Positions 48,389 through 59,339 of a stretch of DNA of 64,000 nt are shown piece after piece (position 1 is the first letter of the stretch; each line of letters begins with the position of its first letter). The position numbers were made by a program, and so were the translations under genes. Source of the DNA: Euptelea pleiosperma (taxonomy: Eukaryota > Streptophyta > Magnoliopsida > Ranunculales > Eupteleaceae); contig CM068544.1 in the NCBI GenBank assembly GCA_035048495.1, positions 46,463,893 through 46,527,892 on the forward strand, written 5' to 3'. The notes under the pieces were generated by a model. That model did no database searches. It was given only the letters and a program-made list of their open reading frames with translations, and had not been told where the DNA came from.

Positions 48389-48649
48389 TAGGGGTGTCAA
48401 CGGTTCGGTTCCTAAGGTGACAAGAACCGAAACTAACGGTTTCGGTTCTTATCGGTTCAGGTCCTTAACGGTTCCGGTTCTCAAAATGATGGATCCAGAA
48501 CCGGAACCGATTATGTAGTTTACATTGGTTCCAGTTCTTATCGGTTCAGTTCTGGTTCCTATCGATTTCAGTTCGGTTCCCAAAAATGTAGAACTGGAAC
48601 CGGTGTTTTTGGTTCCGTTCCGGTTAAACGGGTAATATTGACACTCCTA
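48389..48649. mobile_element. hAT-type MITE, copy 2
   Basis: Ends TAGGGGTGTCAA and TTGACACTCCTA with a perfect 8-bp target duplication TAAACTAC (48381-48388 and 48650-48657). The interior is the same CGGTTCCGGTTC sequence as at 2057-2431, about 115 bp shorter. Confidence 0.88.
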
Positions 48650-49018
48650 TAAACTACCATATTTAAAGTGATTTTATTAGCCCGAGGTGTGCAACACCAA
48701 TCAAAATGTGCCACCTATTGCACTGCATGGACCCCGGACCATATGATGACCACTCTTTAATATATGGAGCCTCCCTACTAATCAAATCTTACCCACCACC
48801 GGAATTACACTTCCCGGGTCCAGGCGATTCGACATTTAAAAAAGAAAAAACAAATAAAAATATATGGAATACATAATCTAACAGTGTACATATTATATTT
48901 TAATCATCATCATCGTCGTTATTTAGGTTCAAACATATAAAATCCATATTGCTAAGCAAAAAGAAAAAAAAAACATATAAAATCCATATAGATAAAACAT
49001 TAAAATTTCCTATTTTTC

Positions 49019-51390
49019 TTAGGTTTTCCGATGCTTAGACGGGACACAACCATCGTTTCCGGCGAGCATCTCGTACTTGTCCTTCCTGGTCAAATTGGTG
49101 CACTCGAACCCTAACGTCCCACCGAGCACCCTTTGGATATAATTGGCGACTTCAATTGGCGATTTCCCTCCTTTGCATGTGAGCTCGGTGGGCAACTGAT
49201 TCAGGAATGTGATTTCATAAGTCGGCATTGGGTTCATGAAGACGAAATAAGGGTCCATCAACTTAAACCCGCGTACCGACGTTCCGTAAAATATGCTTTG
49301 CTTAGTGTTAATTGCGACGGGGACGATCCGATCAGTGAGCTCGGCAAAGAGGGCACTGAATCTTAAGAGGAAAGGTTCCCTACAAGTAGTACCCTCAGGA
49401 CAAATCACTAAATCCCCTTCTTCAAGCAGGCGCTTAATATTAGCAGCATCTTTCTCTCTCTCCCTTGACAAGGCCACAGCTTTAATTGGCGAAATTAGTT
49501 CCGAAAATTTGCTTATGCTGTATGTAACACAACTTATCTTTCTCCCTAGCGCGACTGCGGTGACCACCGGGTCCAAAACAGTCCTGTGATTGCAAACGAA
49601 AAGGACTCCGCTTTGGCCTTTCTTCGGTGGCGGAGGAGGATTCCCCTTAACGATTAGTTTAATACCGAGAATTTTATACATGTACCGCACGATTCGTTCC
49701 GGCAAGGGAATGTTGAGATAGACCCTTAGTAAGGAGAGGATGAAGCCAATTGGGATCCATAAGAAGGTCAAGAGGGCAATCAGAGGGGTGGGTCTTTGAA
49801 CTAATCGTCCTTCGTGAAAAATTACAGGGCTTAGAAGCCTGTTTCTTGGTACCGGCTCGCATTTGGTTCTTGGTACCATGTACCCTTCCTGCAAGAGTAC
49901 TCACAAATTAATTGCATTAACTAGCGTGCACATGGCACATGCACAACATATGCATAAAAATTGAAATATTTATTTATATAACATGAAATATTTAAAAGAA
50001 TTTTTGTGAGCTAACTGCTTATGGTGTGTGAGGCCCACATGAACGTGTAGATGGCTCCTAATCGTCCATCCAATAACAGCTGGACCATATCCCTTAAATC
50101 TTAGAGAGAGAGAGAGAGAGAGAGAGAAACTGATAGGAATTGCCACGTGGACCAATAGAAGTCTAAGGAAAGCTTCCATGCATTAAAGTCGAGTCCATTT
50201 TTGGTCACTGACTCATCCCGATCACATACACTTGACACGTATTCATATCAGTTAGAAAAGTACAAAAGGGTGCTCGTGAACAAAATCTCAACAAATTATT
50301 TTAAAGGTTGGGATGTAACAAGCTGTAGCTCACGCTTTTGGTGTCAGCTAGCACCATGTTTGTTACTCACCGCTGTCATCTGGGCCCACTGATTGTATGG
50401 ATGTTTAGCCCACCCCTTGATGTGCAGCAGTTGGATGCAACCATTGTTTTGATTACTAAAACCAACGGCTAAAAATCATCAAACAAGCTGATTTTTGGCA
50501 TGAATGTCTATCAAGGGGTCGGCTAAGCTAAACATCCATATGGTCAGTGGGCCCAGATGGAAGCTGTTAGTAAGAAATATGGTGATAGCTGACTCCAAAA
50601 GCGTGAGCTACAGCTTGTTACATCGCGACTTTGTCTGTAAAGAAAGGGGGAAAAAGTGGGATTTGTTTTCTCTAAGCAGCCACGAAACAGCTAGCAATAA
50701 ATCAAAACCAATAAGAAAAAAAAAAAAAAAAAAAAGAAAAAGAAAATGAAAGAAGAGTTTATGAGATCAAACCTTGCAAATCGACATGAAATCGTGATCA
50801 GTCACTCTATCACCCATGCCCAAATCTGGTAAATTCTCACCAAATTCTTGAACAACAGCCGCTTTCTTGTGATCTCCAACAAGAACACCAGGTTTCTTGA
50901 CAAACCCAGTTGCCCTCCCAGATTTCGAAACCTCAAGCTCAGTACCAAGAACCTTGTCGGCCCCTAAATAGTTCTTCACAAAAGGTTCCACCATAATCCT
51001 CGGATTTGCCGTAACGATATACCGCTTACCAAAAGAACTAAAAACCCTCCAACTCTCAGGGTGAACATCGTCGGCATAGAATTTAGGTAAAACGGATCGC
51101 GACACCGTCTCGATATCTCTCATCCTCAAACCAGCAAACGCGATGAAGACAAGTGTTTCGATAGCCAATGACTCAGATACAAATATGTAAATGAAATAGA
51201 CAATGGGCACTGAGACTAGAAGTAGTAGTCCCCTGAGAATACTACCGGCTTCTAGCGCGACAAGCATGAAATAAGGAAAAGAACTTGTAGAGACAAGAAG
51301 CGTCCCGTCTAAGTCCGCAGCCACTGTTAGGTTCGACCGGCCCTCCGTGCTGCATTTCGAGATTGGCTCAAAACGTTGATCAGACCCCAT
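49019..51390 (-). CDS. GPAT6: GPAT6-type glycerol-3-phosphate sn-2 acyltransferase/phosphatase, two exons
   Basis: Exon 1 is 51390-50773 (206 codons), ending ICK|gtttga. Exon 2 is 49888-49019, starting after ttgcag at [12 protein letters not shown]. The protein has 495 residues; Arabidopsis GPAT6 has about 500. The N-terminal HAD-like phosphatase domain has DLDGT at 26-30 and, further on, GDRVTDHD. Two hydrophobic segments lie near 37-70 and 242-265. The acyltransferase motifs are NHRTVLDP (H307, D312), [11 protein letters not shown] (PEGT at 370-373) and [10 protein letters not shown]. The family moves omega-hydroxy or dicarboxylic acyl groups from acyl-CoA to sn-2 of glycerol-3-phosphate and removes the phosphate, giving 2-monoacylglycerols for cutin, at the ER. 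The starts FEPISKC and [10 protein letters not shown] and the end [11 protein letters not shown] match GPAT6 rather than the GPAT5/7 suberin group. The phosphatase motif is intact, as expected for GPAT4/6/8. The 884-bp intron carries an AG microsatellite and a TR element. Confidence 0.95.
50103..50127. repeat. (AG)n microsatellite in the GPAT6 intron
   Basis: About 12 AG units within the intron 49889-50772. Confidence 0.9.
50307..50632. mobile_element. TR-family foldback MITE in the GPAT6 intron
   Basis: GATGTAACAAGCTGTAGCTC on the left, GAGCTACAGCTTGTTACATC on the right: a perfect 20-bp inverted pair that continues (ACGCTTTTGG.. CCAAAAGCGT). This is the youngest-looking TR copy in the window. 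Confidence 0.85.
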
Positions 51391-51526
51391 CAGAAAAGGA
51401 AGAGAGAGAGAGAGAGGTGGGTAATGGCTATGTTGTTGTTGTTAGCATGGAAGTAATATGAGGGTTTTTTGGAGGATGGAGAGAGTTCTGTGTGTTGTGT
51501 GTGGTGATGGGGGGGTTAAGGATTAT

Positions 51527-51535
51527 GGGTTTATA
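51527..51535 (-). promoter_or_regulatory. Candidate TATA box of GPAT6
   Basis: On the minus strand TATAAACCC lies about 140 bases before the ATG at 51390. A pyrimidine/AG-rich leader lies between (GA repeats near 51402-51418 and 51475-51490). The spacing implies a 5' leader of about 100 bases. No other TATA-like element is as well placed. Confidence 0.5.
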
Positions 51536-51539
51536 TTAG

Positions 51540-52069
51540 GGATGAGGAGGATCTGAGTGAGTAGTTGATGGTTGAAACCAACGCCTACATACATTCAATT
51601 AGCCAACTTTCTAGTTTATAGGCGCCGATTCTTTAAAGTTTCTGTTTTTTTTATTTTTTTTCTTGGCTTCACTCTTGGGGTCAGCTGTAGTGGTGGAAAT
51701 GATTTTTGACTCCACTTGCCGATTATTTTTTGGTTTCTTGGTAGATAACAAAGAAATAATTGTGACAATTCGAAAATGTTACAGAACATTTCCCCTTCCT
51801 TCAGGTAAGATTAACTTGAGCTTATAGCTTATAGTTATTGGCTATGCGTTGGGTTTGGGTAAGAACAAGGATGATTTGGTCATTTTAAAAAAGTTATGAA
51901 ATGATTTGAAGGATATTTTTGTAATTAAAGAAGTTTTAGTGGTCATTTAGAATTTGAATTTAGCGAATGGAAAGATATTTTAGGTATTTAAAGAGTTCAC
52001 TTAAGTTTAGAAACTACTTCTGGTATAAGAGAAATTTTATTTGTACCCTACAAATTGTGAAAGCACCCC
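51540..52069. other. Upstream flank of GPAT6
   Basis: No gene. TTATTTTTTGG and T-rich runs; any distal promoter sequence lies here. Confidence 0.35.
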
Positions 52070-52437
52070 GAGTAAAACTTTGCTGATCGCCCACAGTAGG
52101 AGTCATGTGGCACACTTTTAGAGGTTGTTGACCATATGGATGTTTGCCAATTCTAGATGGGCCTACAACCCAAAAATCAACTGATCAGTGATTTCGAAGT
52201 GTTAGATTGGAGTCATTTTCATGGGTAGATTTTAACGGTAGGAATTTGAGCATTATTGACTATTTTTGGGGTACAAGAATCCAAAGGTATGAAATCACCA
52301 ATCAGGCTGATTTTTGGTTTGTAGGCTCATCTAAGTATTGGCCAAACATCCATATGGTCAGCGTCATCCTCTAAAAGTGTGCCACGTGGCATGTATTATG
52401 GATAGTCATTTGAGGCAGTCAACGAAGTTTTACTTTT
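52070..52437. mobile_element. FB-family foldback MITE
   Basis: GAGTAAAACTTTGCTGATCGCC on the left and GGCAGTCAACGAAGTTTTACTT on the right are inverted. The right arm keeps GTGCCACGTGGCATG. It lies about 0.7 kb upstream of GPAT6. Confidence 0.75.
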
Positions 52438-52734
52438 GTGCTCTCACAATTTGCGTGGTGCAAATAAATCTTTCCCTCACACAAACTATATGTCAAATTT
52501 CAATTTCTTCTGCTTAACTCAGTAAAATTGGCTTAAAACCTCGAAAAATAACTTTTCATAAGCTATAAGCAGACTTTTAACTTATTTTAAGTTCACCCAA
52601 ATGCAAATAGACGAGCCACACGAGCTTTTCATTTGTTTGAGTTGGCAAGGGATGCACATGAATACCTCACAGTATTAACATGCCCAGGGTTAGCTTACCT
52701 AACAACCCATAATTTATTTGCAGCTCATTTAAGT

Positions 52735-52975
52735 TTGGGTCGAGCTCATGGGACCCCCTTTTGTCTGACCCCTCTTGGAAGTAACGTGCTCGATCAGCAG
52801 TGGATTTAAGAATCCAACGATGGTTGATAGTGCTGAGTTGGCATTCACTTTTCACGTGCATCAGCACTCAACCACCATTGGATTTTGCGAAATCCAATGC
52901 TGAGCACACGATTCCCGAGAAGGGGTCCGAAAAATATGAAGAATCAATATTGTGAGCCCTAGTTGGTTTAAGTCA
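52735..52975. mobile_element. Z-family foldback
   Basis: GAGCTCATGGGACCCCC and TCTGACCCC on the left; GGGGTCCGAAAAATATG and GTGAGCCC on the right. Inner arms GGATTTAAGAATCCAACGATGG / CCATTGGATTTTGCG. Confidence 0.6.
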
Positions 52976-53599
52976 GCTAAAAGCCCTAGAGAAAAAGTTT
53001 AGAGCCAAGCCAAAAATTCCAATCTAAATCAATGCGAGCTAACTTGATGGCCACTTTAATTGTAGAGGTTTCATAACCAATCTAAATGCAAGAAGACCAC
53101 CGCAATCCCCTTTTTCCTCCTACTTTCTGTGGCTTCTATCACTTTTCTTTTAATGACTTCACTTCTTGTCCCTTAACTAGAGTTTCAAACAGGTAGATAT
53201 CAACATCAACCACCTTTCTCTCCTCTTTTCCCAATTCCCCCCTCTGTTAAGAAATTTTTTTCTTCTAAGAAACCCAAATCACGCTCGCTGAACTAAAGAG
53301 GGAAAACTTGGGATTTTTCTATCAATTTTTGATTTTGTAGTTGGGGAAAGATAAGAGCTTCTGTCTCTCGACTTGTTTGTATTAAACTATCTGTCCTCTC
53401 TACACCCACATACGCACGTGCATTTTTCTACGCACTGTAAATTTTTTTTATTCTATGCAACCGCCAACTGGATTCATTGTTAACTATATTATCTTCATTA
53501 AAAAACTGAAAAATGAAAATTGTTCTTTGCTTTATGGTGCCCTACCCTAACTGTCCTCTTTTTACGCACCAACTATAAGCAGTATTACACCTTTGATCG
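52976..53599. other. Pyrimidine-rich unique stretch, possible orphan leader
   Basis: 53100-53430 has CTTTCTCTCCTCTTTTCCC, TCTTCTAAGAAACCC and CTCTCTACACCC, the look of a plant 5' UTR. No long reading frame follows before Z and AACGG elements begin. No gene can be assigned. Confidence 0.3.
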
Positions 53600-53870
53600 T
53601 GAAATATCGATTGCTTGTTGGACACTGTGAACCCCGTGAAAGAAGGATACTCCACATTCGGGGGTCAAAGAGTTTCTCACCGTCCTTGGACTATAATTGG
53701 AGTAGTATAATGTTGCTTCTTGATCATAGTTGCAAATACCAGATGCGTAAAAAGAAAGAAAGAAATCCAAAGGTGGTTGAGCGTTGGCAAAAAGTGAATG
53801 CCAAAAGATCAACCATTGTTGGATTCTCGGAATCCATAGGGGTTAGAAAAAAGGGTCTCTGGGCCCGACA
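53600..53870. repeat. Z-family fragment
   Basis: CATTCGGGGGTCAAAGAG on the left; GGATTCTCGGAATCCATAGG and GGGTCTCTGGGCCCG on the right, as in other Z copies. The left arm is weak. Confidence 0.45.
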
Positions 53871-53892
53871 CTTAAAAATATGGTAAAAAGCA

Positions 53893-54147
53893 AGGTTTAA
53901 AAATCGGCCGTTGTAACGGATTTGGACCTACCCTGTTACGTTACCATTAAAATGCCCAGAAAATAACAACTGTTAGAACGAAAATAATGGCCGTTATTTT
54001 CCATTTTTTAAATTCAAAATTTGAATTTCTGCACTATTTTTTTCCTTTTTTTTTTTTTAATGTTTTTGCCCGAGCATTTTTTCTGTTGTAAACGGTAACA
54101 CCCCCAGACCGTTATACCGTTATAACGGTCCCTTTTAAACCTCGGTA
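53893..54147. mobile_element. AACGG-family MITE copy (short)
   Basis: AGGTTTAAAAATCGGCCGTTG on the left, GGTCCCTTTTAAACCTCGG on the right; TTATAACGG and CCGTTATTTTCC words between. Confidence 0.7.
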
Positions 54148-54804
54148 AAAATGATAAAAATGATATATTTAGACGTCTTTATTACACCAAAATGCACATT
54201 TTGTCACTTTTCATTTAATTGAGACATCTCCTTAACCCCCCTATCATCTGGTGACTCGTGTCAAGGAAGCATAGGTAACTTGAAGAACTGGTTGAAAATT
54301 AAAAAAGTTGAAAGCTTTTTCTAATTATTCGTTCTTTCCTGTTGGCTTCAATCAGCTGTCCAGGTTGTCAGTATGCAACCATCCATGCGTCACACCATAA
54401 AGGGTAGCTCCAGCCTGACCCTTAGAAAAACTAGTAAAACTGAGTATTTACTGATATGAGATTGTACGAACTACGAACAACTTAATAAAAAACAGACACA
54501 TGTCATCCAAACCTCATATATTCCCAAAAACTTCCAAGGCCTGCATTTTGGAGTCAAAAGCACATGACGATCCAGAGTTCTATTAAATGGGCCATAGACC
54601 GAACCAACCTGCTAAGGAATGCATTATTATTACTTGACCTAGGCTAACTACCCTGGACATTCATATTACACGTTTTGACAGATTAATGGATATAACCGTT
54701 CAACTTCATCGCTCACCAAATGTACGGACCACATTTTCCCATTAATCTAGGACGTGAATGAAAAAAAAAATGTTAGATGGAGAGGACTTCCAACGCAGTC
54801 GAAG
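54148..54804. other. Unassigned intergenic stretch
   Basis: No gene or delimited repeat recognised. Confidence 0.35.
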
Positions 54805-55680
54805 CAGATTTTTTGGGGGGGGCTAACTAACCGTATAGATGTTTAGCCCACCCCTTCAGTGGATATACAAACCAAAAATCAGTCTGATTAGTTATCTCTA
54901 GCCATAGATTTTAGTACTTTTTAAAGATTGATTCTAACTGTTGGATTGAAGCATGTTTTTTGGGTACAAAATCCAATAGATATAAATCATCAATCAAGAT
55001 TATTTTTACTGTGCATAGCCACCTCAACATCAATGTGGTCAGTGGGCCCAAAAACGAGAGCTATATATGTAGGGCCACAAGAGTCCTCTGCATCTGAAAT
55101 TTTCCTGTAGGTCCCTTAGGAGCATTGATCAGCTAAAAAGAGAAGGTAAAGAGCTTGGGAAGTTTTGGCCTAAGTCGAAAACTCTAAATGAGACATATAT
55201 TAAAATATTAATATAAATATTTCATCGATATAATACCATTAATATTTGGGTTTGGTGGGCCTTCACACCCGTAACCAACCTGCTTGTTGATTTTTAGCCA
55301 TTTGATTTAAGTATCCCAAATAATTCTTAAATCCCACGGCTAAAAATTAATCAATGAAAAGACTCAAATCCAACGGATAGAATTAACCAATCGGACATTT
55401 GTTTGGTTTGCAGGTCCACCTAAGGATCGCCAATCATCCATTCAATCAGTGGTCTCCAATACTCCACCACGTGGGGCATACATTGACAGCTAAAAATCAA
55501 GTCATGAAAATACTCGAATACAATAACTAGAATTATCAATTTGGCCGATTTTTTGTCCTTTGGTACACCTCAGGAGGGGCATTTATCCATAAAATTAGTG
55601 GTATCGGCACCGTCGGATCACCAAGGCCGACTTCGTCTAAGAGTGTGCTACGTGGCATATACAACCATGTTGTTTGGGGA
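54805..55680. repeat. GC- and FB-like diverged repeats
   Basis: 54805-55110 follows the GC-family core (AACCGTATAGATGTTTAGCCC... GGTCAGTGGGCCC). 55250-55470 and 55490-55660 are FB-like cores (GGTCCACCTAAGGATCG; CTAAGAGTGTGCTACGTGGCA), strongly diverged. Confidence 0.5.
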
Positions 55681-56294
55681 AAATTGGGCTCTTCATTGTG
55701 CCAATATTTGTCATATTAGGAGGCGTGGACGGTGAAATATCGATTAAACGAATACTTTAGTTGATCATATGATTAGTTATTAATTGTAGAGATATAATTA
55801 CTAATTTAGTTGAGAATGATTTAGATTGAACCCGAAATTGATCGGCTCACCTATTTATAGGTTTACAGATTAATGCTCTTTGTGTTTCTTTAAACGCTTT
55901 TGCATGTCCTTCTGTTTTTCTTTGTTTAGCCTCCTGTGGGGTTTGGCTGAGGTGGGGCCTTAGGTGGTTGAGCCAGCCCACACAACAATCACATTAAATT
56001 GTATACCATAGGGATTAAATTGTATGAACAAGAAACATGGTAAAGGTACCTCCTTTTGATTGAAAAAACATGGCAAATTTAAGTGTCCAAGAAGAATTTT
56101 CGATTGAAATTTGAAGGGATTTGGATTGAAATAATGAGAGATTCTTCTTCTTTTTGTTTGGTTTGGTCTCAGAGTAAAGACTCTTAATATTATGAACAAA
56201 GGTTCCCTTATTAAGCGGTTGTGGCGCTTTGGTGTGGCCAAATATGAGTGCAGGAAGTCGGGTAATTATTGGAGTGATCCATATGTCATGGGTG
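55681..56294. other. Unassigned intergenic stretch
   Basis: A 93-codon minus-strand frame at 55960-56241 has no recognisable features. Confidence 0.35.
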
Positions 56295-56457
56295 CAGCGG
56301 TGGAGTCAGGATTTTGTTCAAGGGGGCCACAATCAATTGAGTAGAACCACTTAGAATATAAGCCTAATTAATGATTTGTAAGCGTTGGATTTGAGTCTTT
56401 TTAAAGATTTTCAAAGTTGAGAGGAGGCACCTTGGCCCCTTCCTGGCTCGGCCGCTG
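56295..56457. mobile_element. hAT-type MITE with CAGTGGCGGAGCC-like ends
   Basis: Ends CAGCGGTGGAGTCAGGA and TCCTGGCTCGGCCGCTG are inverted. Flanks CATGGGTG and TATGGGTG form an 8-bp target duplication with one change. The element is 163 bp and is inserted at the edge of the LINE remnant. Confidence 0.75.
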
Positions 56458-56465
56458 TATGGGTG

Positions 56466-57060
56466 TAGCATTTAGAAGGGGATCTCAAATGGGTATACCT
56501 TGTGGCCAACTTGTTGAAGAGAGTGAGTTCTTCTCCTTTAGATGGCATAGTAGAAGATTCTAGGGTGTGACCTCGGAATACTAATGGGATCTTCTAGGTT
56601 CACTCAATTGATTGTGGCATGTATGAAGCTAGCTGGCAAGGAATCGGTTTACCATCTCCTCATTCATTGTGTAGTTGATAGAGAGGTGCGATATTCCTTT
56701 TTATTTCTTTTTAATATTGTTTGGGTTATGCCGAGGTATTCAGAAGTTGCTTTCTCTTCGTGTGGTAGGCCGCTTTGGAGCAAGTTGTATGGTGCATTTG
56801 GAAAGAGCGTAACAGTAATGTTCAATTACAAAGAGGATGGCAGTTAGAGCATCACTGTTAATTAAAGTAGTGATGTTCCTTTCGTTCTTTAAAGATTTTA
56901 ACTTTGGATGGGAATGAGATTAGTTTTCACATGCTCTCTTCTTTTCCTTTTCTTGGTGGGCATCGATCGCGTCATCCCGGTGTGTATCTTTTCTTTCACT
57001 CTTGTTTAAGAAAATCTATATCTATTGCTTTAAATCTATTATTATTTTAAAGCCAAAATT
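56466..57060 (+). pseudogene. LINE remnant: zf-RVT end of a non-LTR reverse transcriptase
   Basis: Frame 1 from 56584 reads ...CMKLAGKESVYHLLIHC..REVRYSFLFLFNIVWVMPR, the pattern of the zinc-binding region after plant LINE reverse transcriptases (ESVDHLLLHC, WVMPR). The frame breaks near 56780; another frame then continues with EQVVWCIWKERNSNVQ, matching the family's WxIWKERN motif. Stops and frame breaks show decay. Only this C-terminal tail remains, as expected for 5'-truncated LINEs. The A/T-rich tail ends near 57050. Confidence 0.7.
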
Positions 57061-57147
57061 TGGGTTGGTGCACGACATTCACTTACGTGGAAGAATTTTT
57101 GATTCAGACGACTTTGTATGAAGTCGATGCAGAGGGGCAAGGTTTAA

Positions 57148-57506
57148 AGGGGACTGTTATAATGGTATAACGGACTAGAGGCATTACCGTTTTTTCTGTT
57201 ATAACGAAAAAAAGGCAGGGGGCAAAAACGAAAAAAAATGAGAAAAAAATGGAATAGAACAGAAAATAACGGAAAAAAATCAGAAAAAATGGTGCTGAAA
57301 TTCAAATTTTGAATTTTAAGATTTGAATTTCAAAAATAGAAAATATCGGCCTTTTTTTCAGAAAATACTGGTCCCCTCAGTTATTTTGGTTATAACGGCC
57401 GTTATTTTTTGGGCGTTTTAACGGTCCATAATGTAATGGGGTAGGTCCAAATCTGTTATAACGGCCGTTATTTTCATAATAAAGGGTCGTTTTTTAAACA
57501 TTGGTT
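57148..57506. mobile_element. AACGG-family MITE copy
   Basis: AAGGTTTAAAGGGGACTG on the left, GGGTCGTTTTTTAAACATTGG on the right. The interior carries TTATAACGGCCGTTATTTT. Confidence 0.75.
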
Positions 57507-57727
57507 TAGCCCACCCGGCCCTACATAGATCATGTTTAAACATTTCTAATCTCCATCCGATTTGTTGGAAAGTGCTTTCCCTACCCTCTCATTCGTACAA
57601 CACGTACCCTAACATACGTCGGCACTAATAGACAACTTCCATTTTCTTGAATCTAATCTAGCACGTACGTAGCGATGGTGCGTTCACGTGATCATCGATG
57701 AATGAGAACTCTCCATTGATGGTCCTC

Positions 57728-57960
57728 GAGTAAAACTTCGTCCACAATATGAGCCAAGTGGCAAGCTTTTAGAGGACACTGACCGTATGGATGTTTGGCC
57801 AATCCCTAGATGGGCCTACAAACCAAAAATCAGCCTGATTAGTGATTTCTAAGCATTGGATTGGAGTTATTTTCATGGCTTGATTTTAACCGTGTGAATT
57901 TGAGCATTACTGGCCATTATTTGTGGGCGGTCATCTGGGGCGGTTAGCGAAGATGACATA
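57728..57960. mobile_element. FB-family foldback, right arm shortened
   Basis: GAGTAAAACTTCGTCCACAATATGAGCC on the left; GGGCGGTCATCTGGGGCGG at the right. The central right arm is deleted. A weaker FB-like core continues at 57990-58170. Confidence 0.65.
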
Positions 57961-58409
57961 GCATAATTTTTCAAATGCCACGTAGCATAATCTTTCCAGG
58001 TGGACCTACAAAGCAAAAAAATCAGATTAATTGATGATTTCTACCAATTGGATTTGAGCAATTTTAATGGGTGATTCCTCACCGTGGATTTGAGCTATTT
58101 TTTGGTACAAGAAATCACCGATCAGGCCGACTTTTAGTATGTAGATCGGTCAATGGGCCCGAAAGAGTGATGATCACATGGCGTTTTGCGAGGGAGAGAC
58201 TTCAAACTTTGAAAAACCCTGGAACAGCAAAAAATATTCTCAAAATTTGCGACAACTTTTATGATCTTTGTGCATAATCTCATGGAACTGGGGATAAGGA
58301 TTTAACCCAATTCGGTGAGATTTTTTGGAGAGTGGTTGGATCCTAAACTAACTTGTACTATGGACGCAGATTCAAACGTTAGAAAGCTCTCTTTTTCATT
58401 GGGCTCATG

Positions 58410-58764
58410 CTCCAGTTACCACCCTAAAATGACAGGTTCCGGTTACAGGTCACAATATGAGCCACGTGGCATACGCTTATAGGACTCTGACCGTACGGAT
58501 GTTTGGCCAATCCCTAAGTGAACCTACAAACCAAAAATCATCCTTATTAATAATTTATGAGCGTTGGATTGGACTTATTTTCATGGGTTGATCTCAACTG
58601 TGGGCATTTGAGGTACAAAGATCTAACGTCTAGAAATCACTAATCAAGCTGATTTTTGGCTTGTAGGTTCACTTAGGGATTGGCCAAACATCCATACGGT
58701 CAGCCTACTCTAAGAGTATGCCACGTGGCTTATATGGTGTCCTGTCATTTTAGTGCAGTAACTG
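58410..58764. mobile_element. FB-family foldback MITE with target duplication
   Basis: GGGCTCATGCTCCAGTTACC on the left, GTAACTGGACCGACTC on the right. Both arms keep CACGTGG. Flanking TTTTCATT on both sides is an 8-bp target duplication, suggesting hAT-type insertion. Confidence 0.8.
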
Positions 58765-58984
58765 GACCGACTCTTTTCATTGTTCTTTGAAGGTTTTTTT
58801 TTTTTTTTATGTCAACTCGTGCGCGTGTGATCTGTTGCGGGCCCTATTTTATAATCTTCGACGTGTCAAAAATATTTGACTAGTTGCTGTTAATGAATCA
58901 GTCAAGAAATGTTTGGTGGTTGCTGGTTGGAGGTTGTGGAGATTGGTGGCAGGAAACTGGTGATATTAGGCTAGACATTATAAC

Positions 58985-59325
58985 AAGGGTGAGTGGAAAC
59001 CAGAACCGTCTCGGTGCAAGTTGAGAGGCCTAAGGCGAAAACTCCGTATGAGGCTTTTTTTTTTATACTTAATATATTAATATGTATATTAAATATCATA
59101 TTAGAAGGTTCCAAAGAGACCAGTAACTCGGTGAAGACGGGTCTTGAACCCAGCTCTATGGTATCATCACCCACAAACTTTACCAACTGAGCAAGCTGGC
59201 ACCTTCTAATATGATATTAATTAAAACTTTTAACTCTTTATATTGTAAAAAAATCTTATTTAACAATTATTCATGATAATCAAAAGCTACAGAAAAAACT
59301 TAAATGCAGAGGACTCCCATAATCT
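58985..59325 (-). repeat. GC-family tail, inverted, interrupted by a tRNA-like insertion
   Basis: Right part (59260-59315) is the complement of TTTTGATTATCAAGAATAG and GAGTCC seen at 4190-4230. Left part (59000-59060) has GCAAGTTGAGAGGCCTAAGGC. The continuity is broken by 59092-59218. Confidence 0.6.
59131..59203 (-). repeat. tRNA-derived sequence (SINE head or tRNA pseudogene)
   Basis: 73 nt beginning GGTGCCA and ending CTTCACC, with an A box TGCTCAGTTGG (59193-59183) and a B box GGTTCAAGACC (59150-59140) at normal spacing. The T stem pairs GGG/CCC, but the anticodon stem does not form cleanly, so no anticodon is assigned and function is unlikely. The outer 18 bp (59092-59109 and 59201-59218) are exact inverted repeats, AATATCATATTAGAAGGT. 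Confidence 0.65.
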
Positions 59326-59339
59326 TTACACAATGTGAA

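Noticed and set aside
11150..51390. A true biosynthetic gene cluster for cutin
   Set aside because: Only two pathway genes are present, on opposite strands and 36 kb apart, with unrelated genes between. It is kept as a question, not a call.
56466..57060. Intact reverse transcriptase gene
   Set aside because: Only the C-terminal zinc-binding tail is present, with frame breaks near 56780 and stops; no catalytic region upstream.
59131..59203. Functional tRNA gene
   Set aside because: A and B boxes are good, but the acceptor stem pairs only at GGTG/CACC and the anticodon arm does not fold, so no anticodon can be named.
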